Source of the DNA: Kitasatospora sp. Root107
Lineage (GTDB): Bacteria > Actinomycetota > Actinomycetes > Streptomycetales > Streptomycetaceae
Length of the DNA stretch: 61,987 nt
Assembly (NCBI RefSeq): GCF_001424875.1
Contig: NZ_LMCT01000021.1
Coordinates: forward strand, 1 to 61,987
Direction: 5' to 3'
The notes under the pieces are model-generated. The model saw only the letters and a list, made by a program, of their open reading frames with translations. It was not told the DNA's origin and searched no databases. This document shows positions 16,490-23,770 of the stretch, in pieces. Made by a program: the position numbers and the translations under genes. Positions within the stretch are counted from its first letter, which is position 1. The number at the start of each line of letters is the position of its first letter.

Positions 16490-17613
16490 TGCCGGGCCCG
16501 CACCGCGACCACTACGACGTGGTGGTCGCGGGCGGCGGCCCGGCCGGGGCCGCCGCCGCGCTGGCCCTGGCGCGGGCCGGCCGCTCCGTGCTGCTCGCGG
16601 ACACCGGGGCGGGCCCGGCCAAGCTCGGCGAGGCGCTGCCCGCAGTGGCCAAGGTGCTGCTGCGTGATCTCGGGGCAGGTGAACAGCCGCTCTTGGAGGG
16701 GCACTTGACCTGCTACGCGAACCAGTCCGGCTGGGGGTCGGCGGCGCTCGGCTCCACCGACTTCATCCGCGACCCGAACGGGCCCGGCTGGCACCTGGAC
16801 CGGGCCCGGTTCGACCAGGGCCTGCGGGAGGCCGCCCACCGGGCCGGGGCCGAACCCGCCGCGCACACCACCGTCCGGGGCGCCGCCCGGCAGGCCGGCG
16901 GCTGGTCGGTCACCCTGCGGGAGCGGGGCGCGGCGGCCCGGCAGGTGCGGTGCCGGTGGCTGGTCGACGCCACCGGCCGCCGCCGGGCGGTCACCGCCCG
17001 CCTTCCGGCCGCGCACCGGCGGACCGACCAACTGGTCGCCAGCTGCCTGGAGTTGGCCCCCGCCCCGGCGGGCCTGGCCACCTCGGGCAGCTCTCTGGTG
17101 GAGGCCGTCGCGGACGGCTGGTGGTACACCGCCCCGCTGCCCGGCGGCCGGCGCCTGCTGGCCTACTTCACCGACGCCGACCTCACCGGCCCGCTCGGCC
17201 CCGCCGAGTTCCGCCGCCTGCTCGGCCGCACCCGGCACGTGGCACCCCGGGCCGCGGCCCACCCGCTGCCCGAGGGTGCGGCACCCCGGCGGGCACCCGC
17301 CCACTCCGCCCACCTGGACACCCCGGTCGGCGCGGGCTGGCTCGCGGTCGGCGACGCCGCCACCGCCTTCGACCCTGTCTCCTCCCAGGGCGTCCTCACC
17401 GCCCTGCACACCGGTATGACCGGCGGCCTCGCCCTCCACGCCCACCTGGACGGCGACCCCGCCGCCCTCGACTCCTACCGCACCAACGTCCGCGCGCTGC
17501 TCGCGGCGTACCGGCGCAACCACCACGCGGTGTACGCGCTGGAACGCCGCTGGGCCGACCGGCCCTTCTGGCAGCGCCGGCACATCCCGTCCACCGAAAG
17601 GAACCCCGGATGA
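16489..17613 (+). CDS. lodB: LodB-like FAD-dependent maturation enzyme
   Basis: 374 aa from ATG 16489, overlapping the lodA stop. A dinucleotide-binding motif near the start (VVVAGGGPAGAAAALALARA) and the second FAD motif GWLAVGDAATAFDPVSSQG (about residue 285) place it in the tryptophan-halogenase/monooxygenase-like flavoprotein group to which LodB belongs. LodB partners are needed for cysteine tryptophylquinone formation in LodA-type enzymes, presumably by hydroxylating the Trp. Codon use and overlap show it is co-translated with lodA and the next gene (ATGA). The two-gene pairing makes the assignment strong. Confidence 0.85.
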   Translation: MPGPHRDHYDVVVAGGGPAGAAAALALARAGRSVLLADTGAGPAKLGEALPAVAKVLLRDLGAGEQPLLEGHLTCYANQSGWGSAALGSTDFIRDPNGPGWHLDRARFDQGLREAAHRAGAEPAAHTTVRGAARQAGGWSVTLRERGAAARQVRCRWLVDATGRRRAVTARLPAAHRRTDQLVASCLELAPAPAGLATSGSSLVEAVADGWWYTAPLPGGRRLLAYFTDADLTGPLGPAEFRRLLGRTRHVAPRAAAHPLPEGAAPRRAPAHSAHLDTPVGAGWLAVGDAATAFDPVSSQGVLTALHTGMTGGLALHAHLDGDPAALDSYRTNVRALLAAYRRNHHAVYALERRWADRPFWQRRHIPSTERNPG

Positions 17614-18329
17614 CCACCCGTCACGAAGAGCACGAGGACCCGTCGGTCCACTCCTTCATCCTGTCCGGCCGGGAAGCCGTCTTCGGCTACCACCTGGCGA
17701 TGTTCGGCATGGCCGAGCACCGCTACCAGGTGGTGCTCGAGTACAGCCTGCCCGCCGACATCGTCGACACCTACCTCAAGGACCAGGCCGACCACCCGGA
17801 GAGCTGGCACGCGGTCCGCAACACCCAGGACATGGTGCTGCCACCGATCGGGGACGGCACAGTCACCGAGTACCCGGCCCGGCTGGACCGGGTCACCCAG
17901 ACCGGCAACGGCGAGGACCGGATCTGGGAGCCGATCTCCGGCGGCTTCACCGCACGGATCTCACGGGTGCTCACCTTCCGCCGCTTCAGCGCGGAGGACT
18001 TCCCCGCCCACGTCACCTACCTGCTCTACGGTCGGGGCGAGGAGGCCCACATCGCCCACCGCCTGGTCGGCCGGCCGCACTACGAGCAGATCCTGACGCT
18101 GCGCCACCTCCCCGACGGCGTCACCCAGCAAGACCTGGCGAACGCCGTCGAACTGACCATCCCCACCGTCCCCGACGCCGGCCACAACGGCCGGCCCTGG
18201 ACCACCCGCCCCCTCCCCGACCCCAGCTACCCCGCCCTCCTCCACCGCACCCCGGGCGCCCCGCCCCTCCCGATCACCCTCGACCTGGCCGAAGAACGCT
18301 GGTGGAACATCACCACCCTGAACCTCTGA
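17610..18329 (+). CDS. Conserved third gene of the LodAB operon, unknown function
   Basis: 239 aa from ATG 17610 (overlap ATGA with lodB). The N-terminus HSFILSGREAVFGYHLAMFG continues with HRYQVVLEYSLPADIVDTYL, a mixed alpha/beta protein without signal peptide or membrane segment. The C-terminus is Pro-rich and ends in AEERWWNITTLNL. I recognise no named domain. Strict coupling to lodA and lodB suggests it serves the same enzyme, for example as a chaperone, exporter accessory or protector. Nothing in the sequence proves this. A strong hairpin follows 22 bp downstream, closing the operon. Confidence 0.7.
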   Translation: MTTRHEEHEDPSVHSFILSGREAVFGYHLAMFGMAEHRYQVVLEYSLPADIVDTYLKDQADHPESWHAVRNTQDMVLPPIGDGTVTEYPARLDRVTQTGNGEDRIWEPISGGFTARISRVLTFRRFSAEDFPAHVTYLLYGRGEEAHIAHRLVGRPHYEQILTLRHLPDGVTQQDLANAVELTIPTVPDAGHNGRPWTTRPLPDPSYPALLHRTPGAPPLPITLDLAEERWWNITTLNL

Positions 18330-18351
18330 CCACCCCGCTCAACCTGGCCAC

Positions 18352-18379
18352 AGCCCCCACCACTTGAGTGGTGGGGGCT
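18352..18379. terminator. Hairpin terminator of the lodAB operon
   Basis: AGCCCCCACCACT (18352-18364) and AGTGGTGGGGGCT (18367-18379) are perfect complements separated by TG, giving a 13-bp stem shortly after the operon stop. Confidence 0.75.
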
Positions 18380-18413
18380 CCGCCGTGCGAGAGCGGCGCC
18401 CTGCGAACCATAG

Positions 18414-18584
18414 GATGATCGGCTCGATGAGCTGGGCGGGCTGCACTCCGCCAAGTGCGTGCTGTACTCGGTGGACTTCGCCGAGATCGAAGAGCTCCAG
18501 GTGGCCGGGCGCTGGCGCACCCCGGGTCGGCCTCGCCTGTCGTCCCCAGGTCGCCGCCGTCTCACCGACGAGCACCTGCGCTAG
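18414..18584 (+). pseudogene. Unidentified C-terminal gene fragment
   Basis: A frame entered directly after an in-frame TAG at 18411 and lacking any ATG/GTG start upstream reads LDELGGLHSAKCVLYSVDFA, then EIEELQVAGRW, and ends at 18584. The first 30 residues look like genuine protein. I do not recognise the family. Its stop overlaps that of the opposing minus-strand fragment in a shared CTAG. Confidence 0.35.
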
Positions 18585-18784
18585 ATCGCCTTCACGTACC
18601 GTTCGGTGACGGTGTCCCCGTCCTGGATGGCGGCTTCGCGGGCGAGGGTCAGGACCCGGCGGAACTTCTCCAGCAGGCTCTCACTCGCACCGGAGGTCCA
18701 GGCCTCGGTGATGTGCGGAGCCGAGGTGAGGCCGAGCTTGTGACAGCGGATCAGCAGCCGCACAGTGGCGTCGTCCAGGAGCAC
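18581..18784 (-). pseudogene. Fragment resembling the C-terminus of an AAA/TniB-type ATPase
   Basis: The minus strand encodes LLDDATVRLLIRCHKLGLTS, SESLLEKFRRVLTLAREAAI and a final VTERYVKAI. This is helical and ends like the small helical lid of AAA ATPases used by transposition proteins. Upstream on the same strand (about 18785-18840) a related-looking segment (QRRYLKTHLPIGALV) lies in a different frame, so the gene is broken. Identification as TniB-like is tentative. Confidence 0.35.
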
Positions 18785-18890
18785 CGGACCAGGGCGCCGA
18801 TCGGCAGATGCGTCTTGAGGTACCGGCGTTGAGTTCGAGCGTCGGCGAAGACGGCTCCTGGGTCATTTCCACAGCCTCGCCTATGTGTCA

Positions 18891-18910
18891 AGTCGTAGAT
18901 TTCTACGACT
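18891..18910. promoter_or_regulatory. Perfect 20-bp palindrome upstream of the RiPP precursor
   Basis: AGTCGTAGATTTCTACGACT is a perfect palindrome (9-bp arms around TT) in an AT-richer patch, 71 bp upstream of the precursor start. It could be an operator for the peptide locus. It could also be an end of a mobile element, since it directly follows TGTCA and a transposition-gene scar lies to its left. Confidence 0.5.
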
Positions 18911-18981
18911 AGTTGGCGTTTGGGCTGTGGTGGAGGATCTTCTCAGGCCCGAAAGGCGGGCCCAGACTGAGGGAGATCAGA

Positions 18982-19149
18982 ATGACTGAGAACATCGCTG
19001 CCGCGAACGTCGCGCTCGACGCCGAGGTCGAGCTGGAGGCCGCGGACACCTCGTTCACCTACGGCGAGCCGCGCGCCCTCGCGCTCGACGCCGAGGTCGA
19101 GCTGGAGGTCGCCGAGACCTCGTTCACCTACGGCGAGCCGCGCTTCTAA
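18982..19149 (+). CDS. Candidate RiPP precursor peptide with two tandem core-like units
   Basis: 55 aa from ATG 18982, preceded by GAGGGAGA. After a short MTENIAAANV head, the peptide is two copies of a 21-residue unit, ALDAEVELEAADTSFTYGEP plus R and ALDAEVELEVAETSFTYGEP plus R, joined by AL and ending in F. At DNA level the units (19012-19074 and 19081-19143) differ at only a few positions. The acidic first part of each unit could be the recognition segment and TSFTYGEPR the core. It lies upstream of, and on the same strand as, genes for a peptide hydroxylase, an E1-like enzyme, an exporter and a TldD protease, the usual setting of a ribosomal peptide. A small DNA-mimic protein is a less likely alternative. 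Confidence 0.75.
   Translation: MTENIAAANVALDAEVELEAADTSFTYGEPRALALDAEVELEVAETSFTYGEPRF
19012..19143 (+). repeat. Direct 63-bp repeat within the precursor gene
   Basis: Two 63-bp units, 19012-19074 and 19081-19143, separated by 6 bp (period 69 bp), encode the duplicated unit. Differences are confined to codons 10-13 of the unit (EAADT versus EVAET). Confidence 0.9.
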
Positions 19150-19176
19150 GAAGCCGGCTCCCGAACGGCCCTGGTC

Positions 19177-19198
19177 GTCGGCTGCTGAAGCAGCCGAC
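19177..19198. terminator. Hairpin after the precursor gene
   Basis: GTCGGCTGCT (19177-19186) and AGCAGCCGAC (19189-19198) form a 10-bp perfect stem closed by GA, 27 bp after the precursor stop. It may act as a partial terminator or RNA stabiliser. Confidence 0.5.
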
Positions 19199-19290
19199 AC
19201 AAGCGACCTTCGGCCGTCGAGACCGGCTGGGGCAGCCCCGGCTGTCTGCCGCGTACAGCACGGGCTGCCTGGATAACAGCCAGCCGCACC

Positions 19291-19316
19291 GGGGCGGGAC
19301 CTCAGGGTCCCGCCCC
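19291..19316. terminator. Second hairpin between precursor and modification genes
   Basis: GGGGCGGGACC (19291-19301) pairs with GGTCCCGCCCC (19306-19316) around TCAG, an 11-bp GC-rich stem 56 bp before the hydroxylase start. Read-through at this site would give high precursor and low enzyme expression from one promoter. Confidence 0.6.
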
Positions 19317-19371
19317 AGCTCTGCACGTGCTGCAACGCATCGCTCAGTAGCCGAATCATGCAGGAGGAGCA

Positions 19372-20322
19372 GTGAAGGCCATACCCGCTGACCTTGCCGA
19401 GCAGGTCTGCTCGGTCGGTATCGACGTGACCGCGACCAGCAGGATCGCAGCTATCTACCACCGCAGCCTCGCCCGCCGCGCGGTGAACCAGCTAGGTGAG
19501 GCCCAGCGGCCGGAGTTGGAAGATCTCGTCCGTCAGACCCGGCGTCTCACACCGGCCGCTGTGCACTCGGTTTACAAGGACGCCGGCAGCGCTGACCTCA
19601 ACGACATCAAGCACCAGCTCCTGAAGGCCTGCGCGCCAGCGCCGGCAGCGGTCTACACCGGTATGCACGAACAGTCTTGGCTGCGCGAGGGGCTCCAGGA
19701 AGTGCTGCGCTCCCTTCACTGGGACGAGGAGAACGCGGCGACTGTGGCCACGGTCCTGCCCCCTGAGGTGCAGAGGTCGCTGGTGCTGGCCCGCCAGGCC
19801 CTTCGCGCTTCCTGGCCCGAAGCGTGGAGCGAGCACAACACACTCGTGGAGTACCTCGTCTTCGTTCAGGGCCCTATGCGTTCAGCGACCCTCCAGAGCA
19901 CCTTCGGTGTCATCTACGCCGAGCTGCAGGAGGCCGGCGACCCGCTTCGCATGTTCGAACTGCTCCTGCACGAGTCGGCGCATCATGCCCTCGCCCTGCG
20001 AGAGCAGTTCACGCGCTTCATCGACAACCCCGACGCGGTCGGTACTCATGCACTGCGCCCCGATCCCCGGCCGCTGCGCGGGGTCCTGCATGCCGCCTTC
20101 GTCATGTGCCGCATCGCCGAAGGTATCCGCCGCTACCAGCACGGCCACCCGCACGGCGGTCCGCTGGACGGATGCCCCCTTGATGAGCGGCGGGCCTTCG
20201 CGCTTCAGTCGCTGCGCTCGGCGCTGGCGCTTCTGGACGAAGCGGCTCGGTGGACCGAAGACGGAGCTGTCCTGAGGACGGCCTTGAAAGCATGCGCAGA
20301 GCACGAGGAGATGCAGCCGTGA
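19372..20322 (+). CDS. Stand-alone HExxH-type peptide hydroxylase (RiPP modification)
   Basis: 316 aa from GTG 19372 with AGGAGGAG 3-10 nt upstream. The central motif LLLHESAHH (HESAH at residues 200-204) is followed about 30 residues later by ALRPDPRPLRGVLHAAFVMC. This matches the mod_HExxH family (TIGR04267), whose members carry HExxH, then RPDPRP and GxLH. These proteins occur in RiPP clusters, fused to FxsB-type proteins or alone; some are described as 2-oxoglutarate-dependent peptide beta-hydroxylases. It probably hydroxylates residues of the adjacent precursor. Its stop overlaps the next start (GTGA), so it is co-translated with the E1-like enzyme. Family is well supported; target residue is unknown. 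Confidence 0.8.
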   Translation: MKAIPADLAEQVCSVGIDVTATSRIAAIYHRSLARRAVNQLGEAQRPELEDLVRQTRRLTPAAVHSVYKDAGSADLNDIKHQLLKACAPAPAAVYTGMHEQSWLREGLQEVLRSLHWDEENAATVATVLPPEVQRSLVLARQALRASWPEAWSEHNTLVEYLVFVQGPMRSATLQSTFGVIYAELQEAGDPLRMFELLLHESAHHALALREQFTRFIDNPDAVGTHALRPDPRPLRGVLHAAFVMCRIAEGIRRYQHGHPHGGPLDGCPLDERRAFALQSLRSALALLDEAARWTEDGAVLRTALKACAEHEEMQP

Positions 20323-21512
20323 CCACCACTGCTACAGCAGTCGGCGCCCGCTTCGGCGTCGTCGGGCGCAGCACTGCGGAGCGTGCGGTCGTCGAGAGCC
20401 GGCCCGGGCAGCGATGGCAGTTCAGCACCCAGTGGGAAATGCTCGAACTGGCCGACGGGTCGCTGTTTTTCGACAGTACTTACGCCGACCATCGGGTGAT
20501 CTCCGCACCGCCGGAGGCCCTGCGCTTCATCCTGCGGATCATCGAGGACAGCAGGCCGACGCTCGAGGCCGTGGCCGAGCAGGTCGTCGGTGATAGGACG
20601 CCTGCCACGGTCGCCCGCATCGAACGGCTCCTGTCGCCGCTGACCAAGGCGGGAATCGTGGTGCCGCTGCGCGATGAGCAGCGTCCCGGCTGGGCGGACG
20701 ATGCCTTGGTCGAGCGGTTCTCCACCCAGATCGAGTGGCTGGGCACTCTCTCCGCGACGCCGCACGGGCATTGGGACTATCTGGCCCGGCTTCGGGGTGC
20801 CTCAGTGGCTGTGATTGGTCTTGGAGGAGCGGGGAGCCTGCTGGCGCTTGCCCTGGCGGCTGCGGGTGTCGGCCGGCTGACGCTGGTGGACGGCGACACG
20901 GTGGAGGTCTCCAATCTGACGCGTCAAGTCCTCTACAGCCCTGACCAGTCTGGGCTCAGCAAGGCGGACTGCCTGGCCGAGCGGCTCGAGCGGTTCTCGC
21001 CGTACACCCAGTACATGATCCGCCGTCAGTACGTCAGCAGCCCCGAGGACGTACGGGATTGCGTTGAGGGGGCCGACTTCGTGGCCGTGTGCGCGGATGC
21101 GCCGCGGTTCACCCTGAATCGGTGGATCGACGCGGTCTGCAAGAAGAGCGCCGTGCCTTACCTGGGGGCGTTCGCGGGATCGGTGGGCCCTATGTACCGG
21201 CCGAAGTCGCCGGGGTGCTTCAGCTGTTTCGAGCAGCAGTTGCGCGATGAACTGGGTGGGCGTCACGACATGGTCGTGGACGCGTTGGCCGCCAAGCGCT
21301 CCTGGCGCTACCCTGCGTTCGTTTCTGGGCCGCTGACGGTTGCTCACTTGATGACGACGGAGATCGTGCTGCAGTTGACGGGCATCGCGCAGCCGTCGTC
21401 GGCCGGAGGTGTCATGCGCTACCAGCATCCGACCACTGTGGTGGAGCCGTTCCCGGGCCACCCCGCCTGTGACTGCTCGGCAACGGCAGGTGCTGCGGGG
21501 ATGCCGTCCTGA
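20319..21512 (+). CDS. E1/ThiF-like adenylating enzyme with N-terminal leader-binding-like region
   Basis: 397 aa from GTG 20319. Residues 30-140 contain a small winged-helix-like region (LADGSLFFDSTYADHRV, then ILRIIEDSRPTLEAVAEQVV) resembling PqqD-type precursor recognition elements. The ThiF fold starts near 160: nucleotide loop VIGLGGAGS (GxGGxG at 167-172), DGDTVEVSNLTRQVLY, and a zinc site CFSC (C300, C303) with CDC (C384, C386). All adenylation residues I can check are present, so the enzyme should be active. E1-like enzymes in microcin C7-type and related pathways activate a peptide carboxylate. No YcaO partner is present, so azoline formation is unlikely. Confidence 0.8.
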   Translation: MTTTATAVGARFGVVGRSTAERAVVESRPGQRWQFSTQWEMLELADGSLFFDSTYADHRVISAPPEALRFILRIIEDSRPTLEAVAEQVVGDRTPATVARIERLLSPLTKAGIVVPLRDEQRPGWADDALVERFSTQIEWLGTLSATPHGHWDYLARLRGASVAVIGLGGAGSLLALALAAAGVGRLTLVDGDTVEVSNLTRQVLYSPDQSGLSKADCLAERLERFSPYTQYMIRRQYVSSPEDVRDCVEGADFVAVCADAPRFTLNRWIDAVCKKSAVPYLGAFAGSVGPMYRPKSPGCFSCFEQQLRDELGGRHDMVVDALAAKRSWRYPAFVSGPLTVAHLMTTEIVLQLTGIAQPSSAGGVMRYQHPTTVVEPFPGHPACDCSATAGAAGMPS

Positions 21513-21585
21513 CTTGGGCTGACCTTGTCGCGTGTACCCGGTGCGCGGCGCCGTCCGTCGGGCACATTGCTCAGGCGCCTAACGG

Positions 21586-22911
21586 ATGGTGCCGCCCGGC
21601 GGGCAGCCGATCCCTTTCGACAGAGCGAGGACACCTTTGAAGACCGCCCTGGTGAAGTACAAGAACGTCGTCGGCCTTTCTGGTGCGCGGAGGCTGCTTG
21701 CCGCGGATGCCATCTCCAAGGCCGGTGACTGGGTTCTCTTCGTCGCGATGAGCGCCCTTGTGTTCGAGGCGGGAGGGGCCAGTGCCCTGGCCCTTTTCAG
21801 CCTTGCCCGGGTTCTGATCCCCGCGCTCCTGGGCCCCTGGGCCGGCAGCTGGGGGATGGCGCTGGCACCACGCACCCTGATGATCTATGTCGATGTCGCC
21901 CGGGCCGTGCTGCTCGTACTTGCCGCGGTCGCCGCGCACACTCATCAGTCGGTGTGGCTGTTGGAGGCCCTCGTGGTGGGTTGCGCTGTCCTGACCGCCT
22001 TTCACGGGCCGGCCGAACGGCGCTTTCAGCGCGACGTGATCGCCGCGGATCAGCGTGCCGACTTCAACGCCGTCATCGGCGTTACGGCCACCACCGTCAT
22101 GGTGGTGGCACCGGCCTTCGGTGCCTTGATGGCGATCACGTTCGGCAATGTCGGAGTGCTGGTCGTCGATGCCGCCAGCTTCATCGCCTCGGCGTTCGTC
22201 GTCGCCGGCATCCGCTCGGCCGTGTCGGTGACGGCCGGCGAGCCCCCTCAGCAGCAGAAGCTGCCGGGGGCCGGCCGCCGAAAGGGAGCTCTGGCGACGG
22301 TGCGGCGGGTGCTGAAGGAGCAGCCGTTGGTCACCGCCTGCTTCCTCACCCAGGTGACGGCGTGCACGGTCGCCGGCGGTTCGATGGTGCTCCTGCCTCC
22401 GCTCAGCAGTGAGCTTCAGGCGGGCAACGGCGGGATCGGGTGGCTGACCACCGCGATCGGTGTCGGTTCCGTGCTCGGTGTGCTGGTCGGCGGCGCGATC
22501 GCCCGCCAGGGTCGGATCCTGGTCTGTGTGGGGAGCATCGTGGTGATGGGCGTGATCCTTGGCCTGCTCGGCTCCAGCCCGAGCCTTCCGCTCGCGCTGG
22601 GCTGCGCAGCCCTGGTGGGTGTGGCCGCGAACCTGCCGGAGCCGATGTACTGGACCTCGTACGCCAACCAGATCGACGAGTCCGACTCGGGGCCGGTGTA
22701 CGGGCTGGTCGAGTCGGGGATCACGGGAGGCTTTTCGGTGGGTGGGACGGTTGTGGGGGCAGCTGTGGCCGCCTTCGGTACGTCTACGGCCGCCTGGGCC
22801 GTGGGTGGCGCCGCCAGCGTGGTTGCCGCTTCCGCGTTCGTGCCGGCTCTGCGCCACCGTCGGGTCAGCGTGCCGGTGCCGGAGCGGGAGAGTGCCGGGG
22901 CCGCGACGTGA
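21586..22911 (+). CDS. MFS exporter of the RiPP locus
   Basis: Up to 441 aa from ATG 21586; a TTG at 21637 with GAGGAC upstream is an alternative start. About twelve hydrophobic segments are visible, and the central region ERRFQRDVIAADQRADFNAV is typical of MFS exporters of the EntS/MFS_3 type. It sits 73 bp after the E1-like gene and overlaps the TldD start (GTGA at 22908), so it belongs to the operon. Export of the modified peptide is the natural role. Most RiPP loci use ABC exporters, so an MFS protein here is less common. No motor domain or peptidase domain is attached. Confidence 0.8.
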   Translation: MVPPGGQPIPFDRARTPLKTALVKYKNVVGLSGARRLLAADAISKAGDWVLFVAMSALVFEAGGASALALFSLARVLIPALLGPWAGSWGMALAPRTLMIYVDVARAVLLVLAAVAAHTHQSVWLLEALVVGCAVLTAFHGPAERRFQRDVIAADQRADFNAVIGVTATTVMVVAPAFGALMAITFGNVGVLVVDAASFIASAFVVAGIRSAVSVTAGEPPQQQKLPGAGRRKGALATVRRVLKEQPLVTACFLTQVTACTVAGGSMVLLPPLSSELQAGNGGIGWLTTAIGVGSVLGVLVGGAIARQGRILVCVGSIVVMGVILGLLGSSPSLPLALGCAALVGVAANLPEPMYWTSYANQIDESDSGPVYGLVESGITGGFSVGGTVVGAAVAAFGTSTAAWAVGGAASVVAASAFVPALRHRRVSVPVPERESAGAAT

Positions 22912-23770
22912 GGGCGACGACCGCCTCACGCCCTGCCTCCGGTCCGGTCGGGGCCGGGGTCGGGGTCCCTGTTGTAGAGGGTCGCGGCTGCGTCACCTCG
23001 CGGAGCTATCAGCGTGTCGCAGTAGTGGGCACCCGTTCTGGCGGTGCGCTCCGCATCCAACCGAGCCGCAGTCATGCCGAGGAGACCACCGCTTGCTCTG
23101 CTGCTCGACGAGGGCGCGCAGTCAGGTGAGAGCGCGGTGGCGCATGCTGCCGTGCATGGCAGCGGCGCCCACGCCGTGCAGGCGGCCGTACGGATTGCTG
23201 GCCGACGGCAGCGCGGGCGCGTTCCTGCACGAGGTGTGCGGTCATCTGCTGGAGAGTTCGCGTCAGCGTCCATCGCTGCTGGTCCAGCACCAGGCGCGGC
23301 AGGTAGCGCACCATCAGCTGAACCTCGAAGACAATCCGCGTCATGAAGCGGGCTTCGGCTCGCATCGGTACACGGTGCTCGGGGTCGACACGCGCCGCCG
23401 CTCGTTGCTCCGCCAAGGGCGGCTTACCGGGTTGCTGGACGACTGCCCCGATGGGCCCTGGCGTGTGGAGGACGCCCGTCACGTTCCTCAGCCGCGGATG
23501 AGTCATCTCGAGCTGGCGCCCGCGCCTTCCTCCGCCGCCCTGGACCAGGTTTTGGGAAGGGCTGGTGTGCCGGTCGTACGTGTTCATCGCCTCGGGTTCG
23601 GGTCCCTGGACCACCGTGACGGCACCGTTGTCCTGGAGGTGAAGGACGCCACCTGCCCCGGCCGCAAAGCATCGGTCGAGCTCGTTGTCAGTCGATGGCC
23701 TGGTAGAGCGTGGTCCAGAAGTCGTTCATGGCACGCGGCGAATCCGGGGTGGACAGTCCGACCTGGGTGA
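22908..23770 (+). pseudogene. TldD-type metalloprotease gene, frameshifted and truncated
   Basis: GTG 22908 overlaps the exporter stop. The first frame contains GRGCVTSRSYQRVAVVGTRS and ends at 23129. The homologous continuation is in another frame from about 23130: RPYGLLADGSAGAFLHEVCG with the TldD zinc motif HExxGHxxE (HEVCGHLLE), then GRLTGLLDDCP and PQPRMSHLELAPAPS. The frame runs to 23770, across the end of the convergent hydrolase gene (stop at 23688), and the usual TldD C-terminus is missing. TldD proteins, normally with TldE, trim leader peptides in several RiPP pathways. At least one frameshift and loss of the 3' end indicate decay; a sequencing error could account for the frameshift but not the truncation. 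Confidence 0.65.

Noticed and set aside
18982..19149. Reading the duplicated peptide as a toxin-antitoxin or DNA-mimic protein
   Set aside because: Acidic composition would allow it, but the adjacent peptide hydroxylase, E1-like enzyme, exporter and TldD fit a RiPP precursor far better.
20319..21512. Calling the E1-like enzyme part of a thiazole/oxazole (YcaO) cyclodehydratase
   Set aside because: No YcaO domain or gene exists in the locus; the protein ends shortly after its zinc cysteines.
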